The notes under the pieces: model-generated
The model's database searches: none
Seen by the model: only the letters and a program-made list of their open reading frames with translations
Told to the model about the DNA's origin: nothing
Part shown: positions 26,435 through 34,861 of the stretch, in pieces
Layout: every line of letters starts with the position of its first letter
Position numbering within the stretch: position 1 is the first letter of the stretch
DNA from: Endosaccharibacter trunci
GTDB taxonomy: Bacteria > Pseudomonadota > Alphaproteobacteria > Acetobacterales > Acetobacteraceae
Direction: 5' to 3'
Assembly: GCA_024515975.1 (NCBI GenBank)
Contig: JAMSKV010000006.1
Location: 1-64,000 of the forward strand
Length of the DNA: 64,000 bases
Position numbers and translations under genes: made by a program

Positions 26435-28321
26435 GTGACCAGCAGACCAAGGCGCACCGGCCCGAAGGACACGAAGACACCCCCCAGGACGCCAGCGTCG
26501 CGTGGCGCATCCCCGAAGCGGGGCCGGCAGGACACAGCCCCGCCCGAAGAAGCGCATTTCAGCGGCGTCGGGGTATATGCCGGCATCGCCGTCGGGCCGG
26601 TGGCGTTCGCGGACGAGGCGCCGACCACGGTGGACCAGCGCCGTCTGGAGGCGGATGCGGTCGAGCCGGAGCTGAAGCGCCTGGACGACGCGGTGGAGCG
26701 GTCGCAGCGCCAGCTCGAAAAGCTCAAGAACCGCCTGGCGCTGTTGTCGGAAGACAGCCAGGCGGAGATCGCGCCGCTGCTGGACGCCTACCGCCAGATG
26801 CTGGGGCCGTCCCGCCTGTTGCGCCAGGTGCGGCGGCGGATCGAGGAGGATCGTCTGAACGCCGCGGCGGCGGTTCTGTCGGAATCGGAAACGCTGGCGA
26901 CGCGCCTGGCGGACGTGACCCTGGCCGGCAGCGTGGATGCCGAGGAGGCCACCAACGCGCTGCGCCGCGCGGAAGAAGTGCGCGAGATCGGCCGGCGGCT
27001 GGTGCGCAACCTGATGCGCGCCCCGTTCCGCTCCTTCGCTTCCGTTCCGGCGGGGGCGATCCTGGTGGCGGAACAATTGCGGCCGGCGGATGCGGCGCTG
27101 ATCGATCCGGCCCGCACCGCCGGCGTGGTGATGGACGAGGGCGGCACGGCCGACCATACCGCGATCATGCTGCGCGCACTGGGCATTCCGGCCGTTCTCG
27201 GCGTGAGCGGCTTCACGGCCCGGGCGCGAAGCGGCGCCAGGGTGGTGGTGGACGGATCTACCGGCAGCGTGATTCTGGACCCGGCGCCCGAGACCCTGGA
27301 AATGGCCGAGCGCGCGGTGGTGGATTACGCCCGCGAGCGGCAGAAGCTGGGGCGTCTGCGCCGCCTGCCGGCGCGTCTCTCGGGCGGCGAAGGCGTGGAG
27401 CTGCAGGCCAATCTCGAGCTGCCGGCCGAGTTGCCGTTGATTCCCCAGGCGGGGGCGGCGGGCATCGGGCTGCTGCGCACCGAGTTCCTGTTCATCAATG
27501 CGGCGCAGATGCCGAGCGAGGGCGAGCAGGAGGCGATCTATCGCGCCGTGATCGCCGCCATGGGCGGCGATTGCACCACCATCCGCGTGCTGGACTGGGG
27601 CGGCGAGAAGCACAGCGACGCCCTGAGCGGGATCGGCGTGCTGGGGGCGGACATCAACCCGGCCCTGGGCGAGCGTGGCCTGCGCCTGCTGCTGCGTCAT
27701 CCGGAGCTGTTCGAGACCCAGCTCGCGGCCATCCTGCGCGCGTCGGTGGAAGGCCCGGTCCGGGTGTTGCTGCCGATGGTGACGACGGTCGACGAGATGA
27801 AGGAAGCCCGGCAGATCTACGAGCGCGTGGCGCGCCGCGTGCGCCGCCGCGGCGTGAAGCTGGGCGACACGCTGCCGCCTCTGGGCATCATGGTGGAAAC
27901 GCCCGCGGCCGCTCTGGGCGCGGAGGTGCTGGCGCTGGAGGCCGAGTTCATGGCGATCGGCACCAACGACCTGACCATGTACACCCTGGCGGTGGATCGC
28001 GCCGCCGCAGGCGTGTCGAAGCTGTATGATCCGCTGCATCCGGCGGTGCTGAAGATGATCGGCCAGGTGACGGATGCGGCGTTGCGTCTGCGCCGGCCCG
28101 TGTCGCTCTGCGGCGAGATCGCCGGCGATCCGCTGGTGGTGCCGCTGCTGATCGGCATGGGTCTGCGGTCGTTCAGCATGAACGCCCAGGCGGTGCCGCG
28201 GGTGAAGCAGGTGGTGCGCCATGCCACGCTGGACGAATGCCGCCGCCTGGCGCGCCGGGTGATGGAAGAGAGCGACCCGAAGCGGATCGCCGAGCTTCTC
28301 AGGGCATTCGCGGGACGCTAA
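26435..28321 (+). CDS. ptsP: PTS enzyme I (phosphoenolpyruvate-protein phosphotransferase)
   Basis: The protein has 628 residues. The EI active-site His is H241 in GGTADHTAIMLRALGIPAV, shifted from the usual ~190 because of a ~45-residue Arg/Pro/Lys-rich N-terminal extension before GVGVYAGIAVGPV. The C-terminal PEP-binding barrel has LLRTEFLFINA, ETPAAAL and SLCGEIAGDP (catalytic Cys). No N-terminal GAF domain is present, so despite the symbol used for such relays it is architecturally a plain EI (ptsI is equally acceptable). It starts at GTG 26435. Confidence 0.93.
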   Translation: MTSRPRRTGPKDTKTPPRTPASRGASPKRGRQDTAPPEEAHFSGVGVYAGIAVGPVAFADEAPTTVDQRRLEADAVEPELKRLDDAVERSQRQLEKLKNRLALLSEDSQAEIAPLLDAYRQMLGPSRLLRQVRRRIEEDRLNAAAAVLSESETLATRLADVTLAGSVDAEEATNALRRAEEVREIGRRLVRNLMRAPFRSFASVPAGAILVAEQLRPADAALIDPARTAGVVMDEGGTADHTAIMLRALGIPAVLGVSGFTARARSGARVVVDGSTGSVILDPAPETLEMAERAVVDYARERQKLGRLRRLPARLSGGEGVELQANLELPAELPLIPQAGAAGIGLLRTEFLFINAAQMPSEGEQEAIYRAVIAAMGGDCTTIRVLDWGGEKHSDALSGIGVLGADINPALGERGLRLLLRHPELFETQLAAILRASVEGPVRVLLPMVTTVDEMKEARQIYERVARRVRRRGVKLGDTLPPLGIMVETPAAALGAEVLALEAEFMAIGTNDLTMYTLAVDRAAAGVSKLYDPLHPAVLKMIGQVTDAALRLRRPVSLCGEIAGDPLVVPLLIGMGLRSFSMNAQAVPRVKQVVRHATLDECRRLARRVMEESDPKRIAELLRAFAGR

Positions 28322-28342
28322 GACCCCCCGCACGATCGGATT

Positions 28343-28383
28343 CTCAAGGCCTCGCCTTGAGCGGGTCCAGGGCGGCGCCCTGG
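28343..28383. repeat. Two-hairpin intergenic repeat before purH
   Basis: Two inverted repeats lie in tandem: 28343-28361 (CTCAAGGC arms) and 28367-28383 (CCAGGGC arms). The second and its flank GGGTCCAGGGCGG match the last hairpin of the element between accD and folC, so this is a shortened member of the same family. Confidence 0.7.
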
Positions 28384-28414
28384 CTCTGTCTTCTTTCTTG
28401 CCCAAGGCCCGTCC

Positions 28415-29989
28415 ATGCCCAGCGACATCCTCCCCATCCGCCGTGCCCTGCTGTCCGTGTCGGACAAGACCGGGCTGATCGCGCTGGCCCGGGCTTTGGC
28501 CGCGCAGGGGGCCGAGCTTCTGTCCACCGGCGGTTCGGCCAAGGCGCTGCGGGATGCGGGTCTGCCGGTCACGGAAGTGTCGGACCACACGGGCTTCCCG
28601 GAGATCCTGGACGGGCGCGTGAAGACGCTGGTGCCGCAGATCCATGGCGGCATCCTGGGCCGTCGCGATCTGCCGGAGCATCTGGCGCAGATGGAGCAGC
28701 ACAAGATCGCGCCGATCGATCTGGTCTGCGTGAATCTCTATCCGTTCGAGGCCACCGTGGCGTCCGGCGCGGACGCCGAGGATTGCATCGAGAACATCGA
28801 TATCGGCGGTCCGGCGCTGATCCGGGCAGCGGCCAAGAACCACCAGCACGTGGCGATCCTGACCGACCCGTCGCAATACGAGGCGGTGATCGACAGCCTG
28901 AAGGCGCTGAAGGGCACCACCATCGCCGATCGCCGCGCCTGGGCCGGCGCCGCCTATGCCCGCACCGCCGCCTATGATGCCGCGATCGCCGCCTGGTTCG
29001 CGCGCGAGCGCGGCGATGCGCTGCCGGCGCGTCTGGCCATGGTCGGCACGCGCGCGGAAGCGCTGCGCTATGGCGAGAATCCGCACCAGTCGGCGGCCTT
29101 CTATACCGACGGCACCAATCGCCCCGGCATTGCCACCGCACGGCAGATCCAGGGCAAGTCGCTCAGCTACAACAACCTGAACGATACCGATGCCGCGTTC
29201 GAGGCAGTGGCCGAGTTCACGCGTCCGGCCGTGGTGATCGTCAAGCACGCCAATCCGTGCGGAGTGGCCGAGGCGGACGATCTGGCGACCGCCTGGGATC
29301 TGGCGCTGCGCTGCGATCCGGTCTCGGCCTTCGGCGGCATCGTGGCGGTGAACCGCATCCTGGACGAGGCGGCGGCGATCCGCATCGCCCGTATCTTCAC
29401 CGAGGTGATCGTGGCGCCGGACGCGACCGAGGAAGCGAAGGCGGTTCTGTCGGCGAAGAAGAATCTGCGCCTGCTGCTCACCGGAGGTCTGCCCGACCCG
29501 GCGCAGCCGGGCGTGGTGGTGAAAAGCGTGGCCGGCGGGTTCCTGGCGCAGACGCGCGACGACGGGCGCGCGACCTCGTTCAAGGTCGTGACCAGGCGCG
29601 CGCCGACAGAGAAGGAGCTGGCCGACCTCCAGCTCGCCTTCCGCGTGGCGAAGCACGTGAAGTCGAACGCCATCGTCTACGTGAAGGACGGGGCGACGGT
29701 GGGGATCGGCGCAGGGCAGATGAGCCGGGTCGATTCCGCGCGCATCGCCGCCAGCAAGAGCGCCGAAGCCGCGCAGGCGGCGGGGATCGACCAGCCTTTG
29801 ACCACTAACAGCGTGGTCGCCTCGGACGCCTTCTTTCCGTTCGCGGACGGTCTGGAAGTGGCGATCGCGGCCGGGGCCACCGCCGTGATCCAGCCGGGCG
29901 GCTCCATTCGCGACAACGAGGTGATCGCGGCGGCCGACAAGGCGGGCGTGGCGATGGTGTTCACCGGGATGCGCCACTTCCGGCATTGA
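28415..29989 (+). CDS. purH: Bifunctional AICAR transformylase / IMP cyclohydrolase
   Basis: PurH carries out the last two steps of IMP synthesis. It has 524 residues. The N-terminal IMP cyclohydrolase domain (1-200) contains [12 protein letters not shown] and [15 protein letters not shown]. The transformylase domain contains [21 protein letters not shown] and [12 protein letters not shown] with the catalytic Lys-His pair. It begins 94 bp after ptsP and ends at a dispersed repeat. Confidence 0.98.
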   Translation: MPSDILPIRRALLSVSDKTGLIALARALAAQGAELLSTGGSAKALRDAGLPVTEVSDHTGFPEILDGRVKTLVPQIHGGILGRRDLPEHLAQMEQHKIAPIDLVCVNLYPFEATVASGADAEDCIENIDIGGPALIRAAAKNHQHVAILTDPSQYEAVIDSLKALKGTTIADRRAWAGAAYARTAAYDAAIAAWFARERGDALPARLAMVGTRAEALRYGENPHQSAAFYTDGTNRPGIATARQIQGKSLSYNNLNDTDAAFEAVAEFTRPAVVIVKHANPCGVAEADDLATAWDLALRCDPVSAFGGIVAVNRILDEAAAIRIARIFTEVIVAPDATEEAKAVLSAKKNLRLLLTGGLPDPAQPGVVVKSVAGGFLAQTRDDGRATSFKVVTRRAPTEKELADLQLAFRVAKHVKSNAIVYVKDGATVGIGAGQMSRVDSARIAASKSAEAAQAAGIDQPLTTNSVVASDAFFPFADGLEVAIAAGATAVIQPGGSIRDNEVIAAADKAGVAMVFTGMRHFRH

Positions 29990-29999
29990 GGGCAGGAAG

Positions 30000-30119
30000 A
30001 GTCTTCTTTTTCTGAAGAAAAAGAAGCAAAAAGACTTCTGTCTGCTTGGTGATGAGCGTGTAGCTTGGCGCGGAGCCAAACGGACAGAAGTTCTTTGGTT
30101 CTTTCTTTCAAGAAAGAAC
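30000..30119 (-). repeat. Dispersed hairpin-ended repeat, copy 2 (inverted)
   Basis: This copy is in the opposite orientation to the other two. The 11-bp CTTCTTTTTCT/AGAAAAAGAAG hairpin is at 30003-30026 and a long GTTCTTTCTT/AAGAAAGAAC hairpin lies at the far end. The core matches CTGTCCGTTTGGCTCCGCGC of copy 1 on the minus strand. It starts 10 bp after the purH stop. Confidence 0.85.
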
Positions 30120-30221
30120 ATCTGTTTCCTCAAATGCGATTGAGGCCCGAACAGGGAGAGATGATCATCGGCGCCGGGCTGCAAGGCTGTATTTGCGACT
30201 CAGTCTCGGATGCAATGTGAT

Positions 30222-30236
30222 TGAGAATGATTGTCG
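30222..30236 (+). promoter_or_regulatory. Fur-like 7-1-7 box upstream of mbfA
   Basis: TGAGAATGATTGTCG agrees with the 7-1-7 Fur core TGATAATnATTATCA at 11 of 14 defined positions. It lies about 75 bp before the mbfA start, where an iron-responsive operator (Fur or Irr) is expected for an iron exporter. Confidence 0.5.
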
Positions 30237-30309
30237 TCGTGCTGTCATGGGAATGATCAATACTTGCTGAGTGCTTTGATGGTCTGGCGGAATATGCCAT
30301 CATGCCTTC

Positions 30310-31266
30310 ATGCGCAGATTCGATGACCTTTCCGAGAACGAGCTTCTGGCCCTGGCGATCGCCGCTGAGGAAGAGGACGGCCGCATCTACGCCGATTTCG
30401 CGCACCATCTGCGCCGCGACTTTCCCGATAGCGCCGCCATTTTCACCGACATGGCCGAAGAAGAGAACGCGCATCGCCGGGCTCTGATCGACCTGTTCAC
30501 GGAGCGGTTCGGCAGCCACATTCCGCTGGTGCGGCGCCAGGACGTTGCCGGCTTCGTACCGCGCAAGCCAGCCTGGCAGGTGCAGCGCAGCGGCATCGAG
30601 GCGATGCGCCAACATGCCAGCCAGATGGAGCGCGACGCCGCGCGCTTCTACCGGCAGGCGGCGATGCGCAGCACCGATACCTCCATCCGCAAATTGCTCG
30701 GCGATCTGGCGGCCGCCGAGGACGCGCACGAGCAGGAGGCCGGGCGCATTGCCCTGCGGCGCCTGCCGGCCTCGCGCCGCGAGATCGAGGACGAGGATGC
30801 GCGCCGGCGCTTCGTGCTGCAGGTGGTGCAGCCGGGTCTGGTCGGGCTGATGGACGGGTCCGTGTCCACGCTGGCTCCGGTGTTCGCGGCAGCTTTCGCC
30901 ACGCACACGCCGCACAGCGCGTTCCTGGTCGGTCTGGCGGCGTCCGTGGGCGCCGGCGTGTCGATGGGGTTTGCCGAAGCCTTGTCGGATGACGGCAAAC
31001 TGTCCGGCCGCGGTGCGCCCTGGCTGCGCGGCCTCGTGTGCGGCCTGATGACCATGGCGGGCGGCATCTTCCATACCGTGCCATTCCTGATCCCGAACTT
31101 CGTGCAGGCGACCACGGTCGCGCTGGTGGTGGTGGTTCTGGAACTGGTGCTGATTTCCTGGATACGCTGGCGCTGGCAGGATACGCCCTTCCTGTCGGCT
31201 GCGGTGCAGATCCTGTTCGGCGGCGGTCTCGTGTTCGCGGCTGGTGTTCTGATCGGATCGTCCTGA
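30310..31266 (+). CDS. mbfA: Membrane-bound ferritin-like iron exporter MbfA
   Basis: The 318-residue protein has an N-terminal rubrerythrin/ferritin-like domain (1-140) with the di-iron Glu motifs (AEEEDGRIYADF, EEENAHRRALI, ERDAARFY, EDAHEQEA). A C-terminal VIT1/CCC1 membrane domain follows (GLMDGSVSTLAPVFAAAFA and later segments). This fusion exports iron from the cytoplasm and protects against iron and peroxide stress in related bacteria. ATG 30310 is the first good start. Confidence 0.93.
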   Translation: MRRFDDLSENELLALAIAAEEEDGRIYADFAHHLRRDFPDSAAIFTDMAEEENAHRRALIDLFTERFGSHIPLVRRQDVAGFVPRKPAWQVQRSGIEAMRQHASQMERDAARFYRQAAMRSTDTSIRKLLGDLAAAEDAHEQEAGRIALRRLPASRREIEDEDARRRFVLQVVQPGLVGLMDGSVSTLAPVFAAAFATHTPHSAFLVGLAASVGAGVSMGFAEALSDDGKLSGRGAPWLRGLVCGLMTMAGGIFHTVPFLIPNFVQATTVALVVVVLELVLISWIRWRWQDTPFLSAAVQILFGGGLVFAAGVLIGSS

Positions 31267-31407
31267 CCGGAATAATGCCCGCGCCGAACCGTATGCGGCT
31301 ATTGGACCGGCGACCGGAACGCGCGGGCTGCAGCGCTGTTTGGGTGGATAGTCCAGACTCTCCACCCGATTCCGTTCGATCGGATGATGCTCTAGGCTCA
31401 CCCCATC

Positions 31408-32073
31408 ATGCGCCAAATCCGTTCCCGCTGCTTCCTGTCCGCCGCCGCCATCCTCGCTCTTGGAGCCTGGCTGCCGGCCGTCGCACGCGCCCAGGTGCTG
31501 GCTCCGGCCTCTTCCGGTAGCGGCGCGCAGGCGGCGGCGATCAGCCCGGCCGATCAGGGCTGGGTGGCGCGCATCCAGGACACGCTGAACGGCATCACGG
31601 CGCTGAAGGGCCGCTTCCAGCAGATCGCGCCCGATGGGAAGCGCAGCACGGGCACCGTCTGGCTGCATCGCCCCGGCCGGATGCGGTTCGAATACGACAA
31701 GCCGAGCCCGCTTCTGCTGGTGGCCGGCAACGGCAAGCTGGTGTTCACTGACAAGTCCGTTGGTCAGACCACGGATATCCCGCTGGAGCGCACGCCGCTC
31801 GGCCTGCTGCTGCAACCGCATCTGAGCCTGTCCGGCGACGTGACGGTGACAGGGTTCTCTCACGCCAACGGTCTGGTGCAGGTGACGCTGGTGAAGACGG
31901 CGAGCCCGTCCGACGGCAGCCTGACCGTGATCATGAACGAGCAGCCTTTGTCGCTTCGCGGCTGGCGCGTGGTGGATGCGCAAGGGCGGGAAACCCAGGT
32001 GGATCTGTTCGACGTCGCGACCGGCGTGTCGATGCCGGACAGTCTGTTCGACACCAGCGATTCGGCGAACTGA
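31408..32073 (+). CDS. lolA: Outer-membrane lipoprotein carrier protein LolA
   Basis: LolA carries lipoproteins across the periplasm to the outer membrane. The 221-residue protein has a signal peptide (CFLSAAAILALGAWLPAVAR, then AQ) and the family core ITALKGRFQQIAPDGKRSTG with GTVWLHRPGRMRFEYD. It is a single gene between mbfA and a methyltransferase; LolB is not visible. Confidence 0.93.
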   Translation: MRQIRSRCFLSAAAILALGAWLPAVARAQVLAPASSGSGAQAAAISPADQGWVARIQDTLNGITALKGRFQQIAPDGKRSTGTVWLHRPGRMRFEYDKPSPLLLVAGNGKLVFTDKSVGQTTDIPLERTPLGLLLQPHLSLSGDVTVTGFSHANGLVQVTLVKTASPSDGSLTVIMNEQPLSLRGWRVVDAQGRETQVDLFDVATGVSMPDSLFDTSDSAN

Positions 32074-32223
32074 ACGGCGCGGCCTGTCCGGGGGGCGGGG
32101 GGCGCTTACACGCGCTTTATCGTCGGCGGCCGCCTTCCGCATCGCCCGTTTACGCGCTTCGGTTCCAGCATGGCCGAACCGCGCCGAGGACGGATAACCG
32201 GCGCGCCGATGCCGGAGTGTTCC

Positions 32224-33168
32224 ATGTCGATAACCCTTCTGCCCCGTTCGGTGAGTCTCGCGGATGCGATGCCGGAGGAAGGCCGCGCCTACGATGCCGT
32301 CGGCGGCCGGTATCTGGCCTATGCCGACGGCGATCCGGAGCGCGTCTTTGATTTCTCCGGCCGCTATGGCTTCGCGGACGGGCGCATCTGGAGCGCGATC
32401 GACGCGGTTCTGGTGTCGATGGTGACGGCCGGGCGGCGCTCGCTCAACGTTCTCGACGTGGGCTGCGGCCCCGGCACATGGATCAGGCGGGTGGTGCTGC
32501 GCGCGAGCGAGCTGGGGTTTTCTCGAATCCGCGTGCGGGGATTCGATCTGTCGCAGGCCATGGTCGGCCGCGCCGCGGCAACGGCGGAGGAGCTGCGTCG
32601 CGCCTTGCCGCGCGGCGCCGCCTTCGTCTCGATCCAGCATGGCGACGCCGCCCAGCCTTTCCCCGAGGAGACCGGTTCGGTCGATCTGTGCTTGTGCCTC
32701 TATGGGGTTTTGAACCATCTCCCCAAGGACGCGCTGCCAGGCACGGCGGCGGAGCTGGCGCGGGTAACGGCCGGGCATCTTCTGGTCACGGTCAGGGCCG
32801 CAGGTAGTCTGCCGACGATCTATGTGGACGGGATCGAGCAGGCAGCGCGATTCCACCAGGACAACCAGCAGGACAGGATGGAGGTCGATCTCGCGGATGG
32901 GCGGCATCTGAGCTTCCGCTCGCACCTGTTCCGGGCCGCCGAGATGGGTGCCTTGTTCGCGCCGCATCTGGGGCGCTTCTCGCTGCACGGGCTGGACCTG
33001 TTCCATTCCCGCTTCGCCGCCGACCCGCGCTGGAACCCGGCTTCGCTGGCCACGGATGCGGCGTTCAAGGACCGGCTGGAGAAGCTGGAACTGTCCTGCG
33101 CCGACGATCCGGCGTTTCTGGATCGCGCCGCGCATATCCTTCTGGATGGATCACGCGCTCGGCATTGA
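32224..33168 (+). CDS. Class I SAM-dependent methyltransferase
   Basis: The 314-residue protein has motif I LNVLDVGCGPGTW, motif II-like VRGFDLSQAMVGRA and a later acidic segment VDLCLCLYGVLNHL, a methyltransferase Rossmann fold. The C-terminal ~110 residues are family-specific. ATG 32224 is chosen because GGAG lies 6 bp upstream; two earlier in-frame starts lack support. The acceptor is unknown. Confidence 0.88.
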   Translation: MSITLLPRSVSLADAMPEEGRAYDAVGGRYLAYADGDPERVFDFSGRYGFADGRIWSAIDAVLVSMVTAGRRSLNVLDVGCGPGTWIRRVVLRASELGFSRIRVRGFDLSQAMVGRAAATAEELRRALPRGAAFVSIQHGDAAQPFPEETGSVDLCLCLYGVLNHLPKDALPGTAAELARVTAGHLLVTVRAAGSLPTIYVDGIEQAARFHQDNQQDRMEVDLADGRHLSFRSHLFRAAEMGALFAPHLGRFSLHGLDLFHSRFAADPRWNPASLATDAAFKDRLEKLELSCADDPAFLDRAAHILLDGSRARH

Positions 33169-33253
33169 CCATTCCGCGTTCAGACGGGAACCGCTTTCCA
33201 CAAAGCCCGTTTGCTCGGCACGGGACATCTGGTCCCCAAAAGGAGATTGAGCG

Positions 33254-33433
33254 ATGGACAAGAATCGACTCGACGGCGTTGCCCATCAGGTGAAGGGCAC
33301 TCTGAAGGACGTGGCCGGCAAGATCACCGGCAACGAGCGTCTTCAGGCCGAGGGCAAGGCGGAGAAGGCGGCGGGCAACGTCCAGGAAGGCTACGGCAAG
33401 GGCAAGGATGCCCTTCGGGACATCGCGAAATAA
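33254..33433 (+). CDS. CsbD family stress-response protein
   Basis: The 59-residue protein starts MDKNRLDGVAHQVKGTLKDV and continues AGKITGNERLQAEGKAEKAA, the CsbD pattern: small, charged, helical and rich in Lys, Ala and Gly. AGGAGA lies upstream of ATG 33254 and an intrinsic terminator follows. Such proteins are abundant under general stress; the molecular role is unclear. Confidence 0.93.
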   Translation: MDKNRLDGVAHQVKGTLKDVAGKITGNERLQAEGKAEKAAGNVQEGYGKGKDALRDIAK

Positions 33434-33464
33434 CCGTCTCGATCCGTTCGAGATCTCGTCGCAG

Positions 33465-33494
33465 CCGGCCCGCTCGCAAGAGCGGGCCGGTTTT
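33465..33494 (+). terminator. Intrinsic terminator after csbD
   Basis: A perfect 11-bp stem (CCGGCCCGCTC, 33465-33475, with GAGCGGGCCGG, 33480-33490) around GCAA is followed by TTTT. Confidence 0.9.
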
Positions 33495-33547
33495 GCATCA
33501 TCGGGTACGAATTAGACTGGCTGGCCGGACCTGCTAGACTCGGTCGG

Positions 33548-34750
33548 ATGTTCCAGAAAGCATTGATCGGTGCGCCGATCTTCACCGGCGACGAGCTGCT
33601 GATCGACCACGCCCTGCTCCTGGCGGATGATCGCGTGGTCGGCATGGCGCCGCTTTCTTCTCTGCCGCGCGACACGCGGATGCAGGAGGTGGACGGGCTG
33701 CTCGCCCCCGGGTTCGTGGACATTCAGGTCAATGGCGGCGGTGGCGTGCTGTTCAACGACAGCACCGACGCCGAAGGGGCCGCCGCGATCGCGCGCGCTC
33801 ATCTGCGGCATGGCTGCACGGCGATCCTGCCCACCTTAATCACCGGGCCGGACACGGGGATCGCCGCCGCGATCACGGCCGTTCGCTCTGCGATCGCACG
33901 CGGCTTGCCGGGCGTCGCCGGGCTGCATCTGGAAGGGCCGTTCATCGCAACGGCACGCAAGGGCGTGCACGATCCGGCCTTCATGCGTCCGATGGTGGAG
34001 CGGGATCTGCTGATGCTGCTCGACAGCGGCATCGAGCATCTGCTGCTGACCGTGGCGCCGGAGATGGTGTCGCCGGAGCAGATACGGCATCTGGTGCGAA
34101 ACGGCATTATCGTGAGCCTGGGGCATAGCGATGCGGATCACGAAACCGTGTCGGCCGCGATCGATGCGGGCGCGACCGGGGTCACGCATCTGTTCAATGC
34201 CATGTCGCAGATGTCCGGCCGTGCGCCGGGCGTGGTGGGCACGGCGCTCGATCGTGGCGAGGTGTGGGCCGGACTGATCGCCGATCTGCACCATGTCGAT
34301 CCGGTGATGATGCGGATCGCGCTGGCGGCGAAGCGCGGTCCGGGGCGCCTGATGCTGGTGAGCGACGCGATGCCGCCGAGCGCTGGCGGCCCGGACGTTT
34401 TCGAGCTGGGCGGACGCACCGTGTATCGGCGAGACGGGCGGCTCGAACTGGCGGACGGCACGCTGGCTGGGGCCGATCTCGGTCTCGATCAGGCCGTGGC
34501 GTGCATGGTGGCGTCCCAGGGGGTCCGCTTCGAGGAGGCGCTGCGGATGGCGTCCCTGTATCCGGCGCGGTTCATGAACATGGACGACACGCACGGGCGA
34601 ATCGAGGCCGGGCGCAAGGCGGATCTGGTGTTGCTGGACGACGCGCTGTCCTGCGTTCGCACCTGGCAGGGCGGCGTGGAAACGGTGCATGCCGCGCCGA
34701 TCCTGGTCGATGCGCGGTCGGGCACAGGCAGAGGAGGCGTTCTTTCTTAA
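33548..34750 (+). CDS. nagA: N-acetylglucosamine-6-phosphate deacetylase
   Basis: NagA removes the acetyl group from GlcNAc-6-P during amino sugar and cell-wall recycling. It has 400 residues. The metal and substrate motifs of the amidohydrolase fold are present: PGFVDIQVNG, GLHLEGPFIA, SLGHSDAD, THLFNAMS, IADLHHVDP and the catalytic Asp in LVSDAMPP. The final residues (GGVLS) and TAA stop are encoded by the first bases of a dispersed repeat, so the C terminus may have been altered by repeat insertion. Confidence 0.93.
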   Translation: MFQKALIGAPIFTGDELLIDHALLLADDRVVGMAPLSSLPRDTRMQEVDGLLAPGFVDIQVNGGGGVLFNDSTDAEGAAAIARAHLRHGCTAILPTLITGPDTGIAAAITAVRSAIARGLPGVAGLHLEGPFIATARKGVHDPAFMRPMVERDLLMLLDSGIEHLLLTVAPEMVSPEQIRHLVRNGIIVSLGHSDADHETVSAAIDAGATGVTHLFNAMSQMSGRAPGVVGTALDRGEVWAGLIADLHHVDPVMMRIALAAKRGPGRLMLVSDAMPPSAGGPDVFELGGRTVYRRDGRLELADGTLAGADLGLDQAVACMVASQGVRFEEALRMASLYPARFMNMDDTHGRIEAGRKADLVLLDDALSCVRTWQGGVETVHAAPILVDARSGTGRGGVLS

Positions 34751-34858
34751 GAGAAAGAACCAGAAAACGCCTGTCCGTTTGAAGTGTCGCAGGCCGGTTT
34801 CCCCCGGCCCAAACGGATAGAAGTCTTTTTGCTTCTTTTTCTTCAGAAAAAGAAGGTC
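34739..34858 (+). repeat. Dispersed hairpin-ended repeat, copy 3
   Basis: Same architecture as copy 1: GTTCTTTCTT/AAGAAAGAAC-type hairpin at 34739-34761, a middle with CTGTCCGTTTG and CAAACGGATAGAAG arms, then the 11-bp CTTCTTTTTCT hairpin (34833-34856). It overlaps the last 12 bases of nagA and ends 3 bp before the rsmI stop, between convergent genes. Confidence 0.85.
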
Positions 34859-34861
34859 CTT

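Noticed and set aside
26285-30184. A 1299-codon open frame on the minus strand
   Set aside because: It lies opposite ptsH, ptsP and purH, whose sequences are unmistakable, and is His/Arg/Gly-rich with no domain. It is a by-product of high GC third positions.
30130-33135. A 1001-codon minus-strand open frame
   Set aside because: Antisense to mbfA, lolA and the methyltransferase; Arg/Gln/His-rich with no domain or plausible start.
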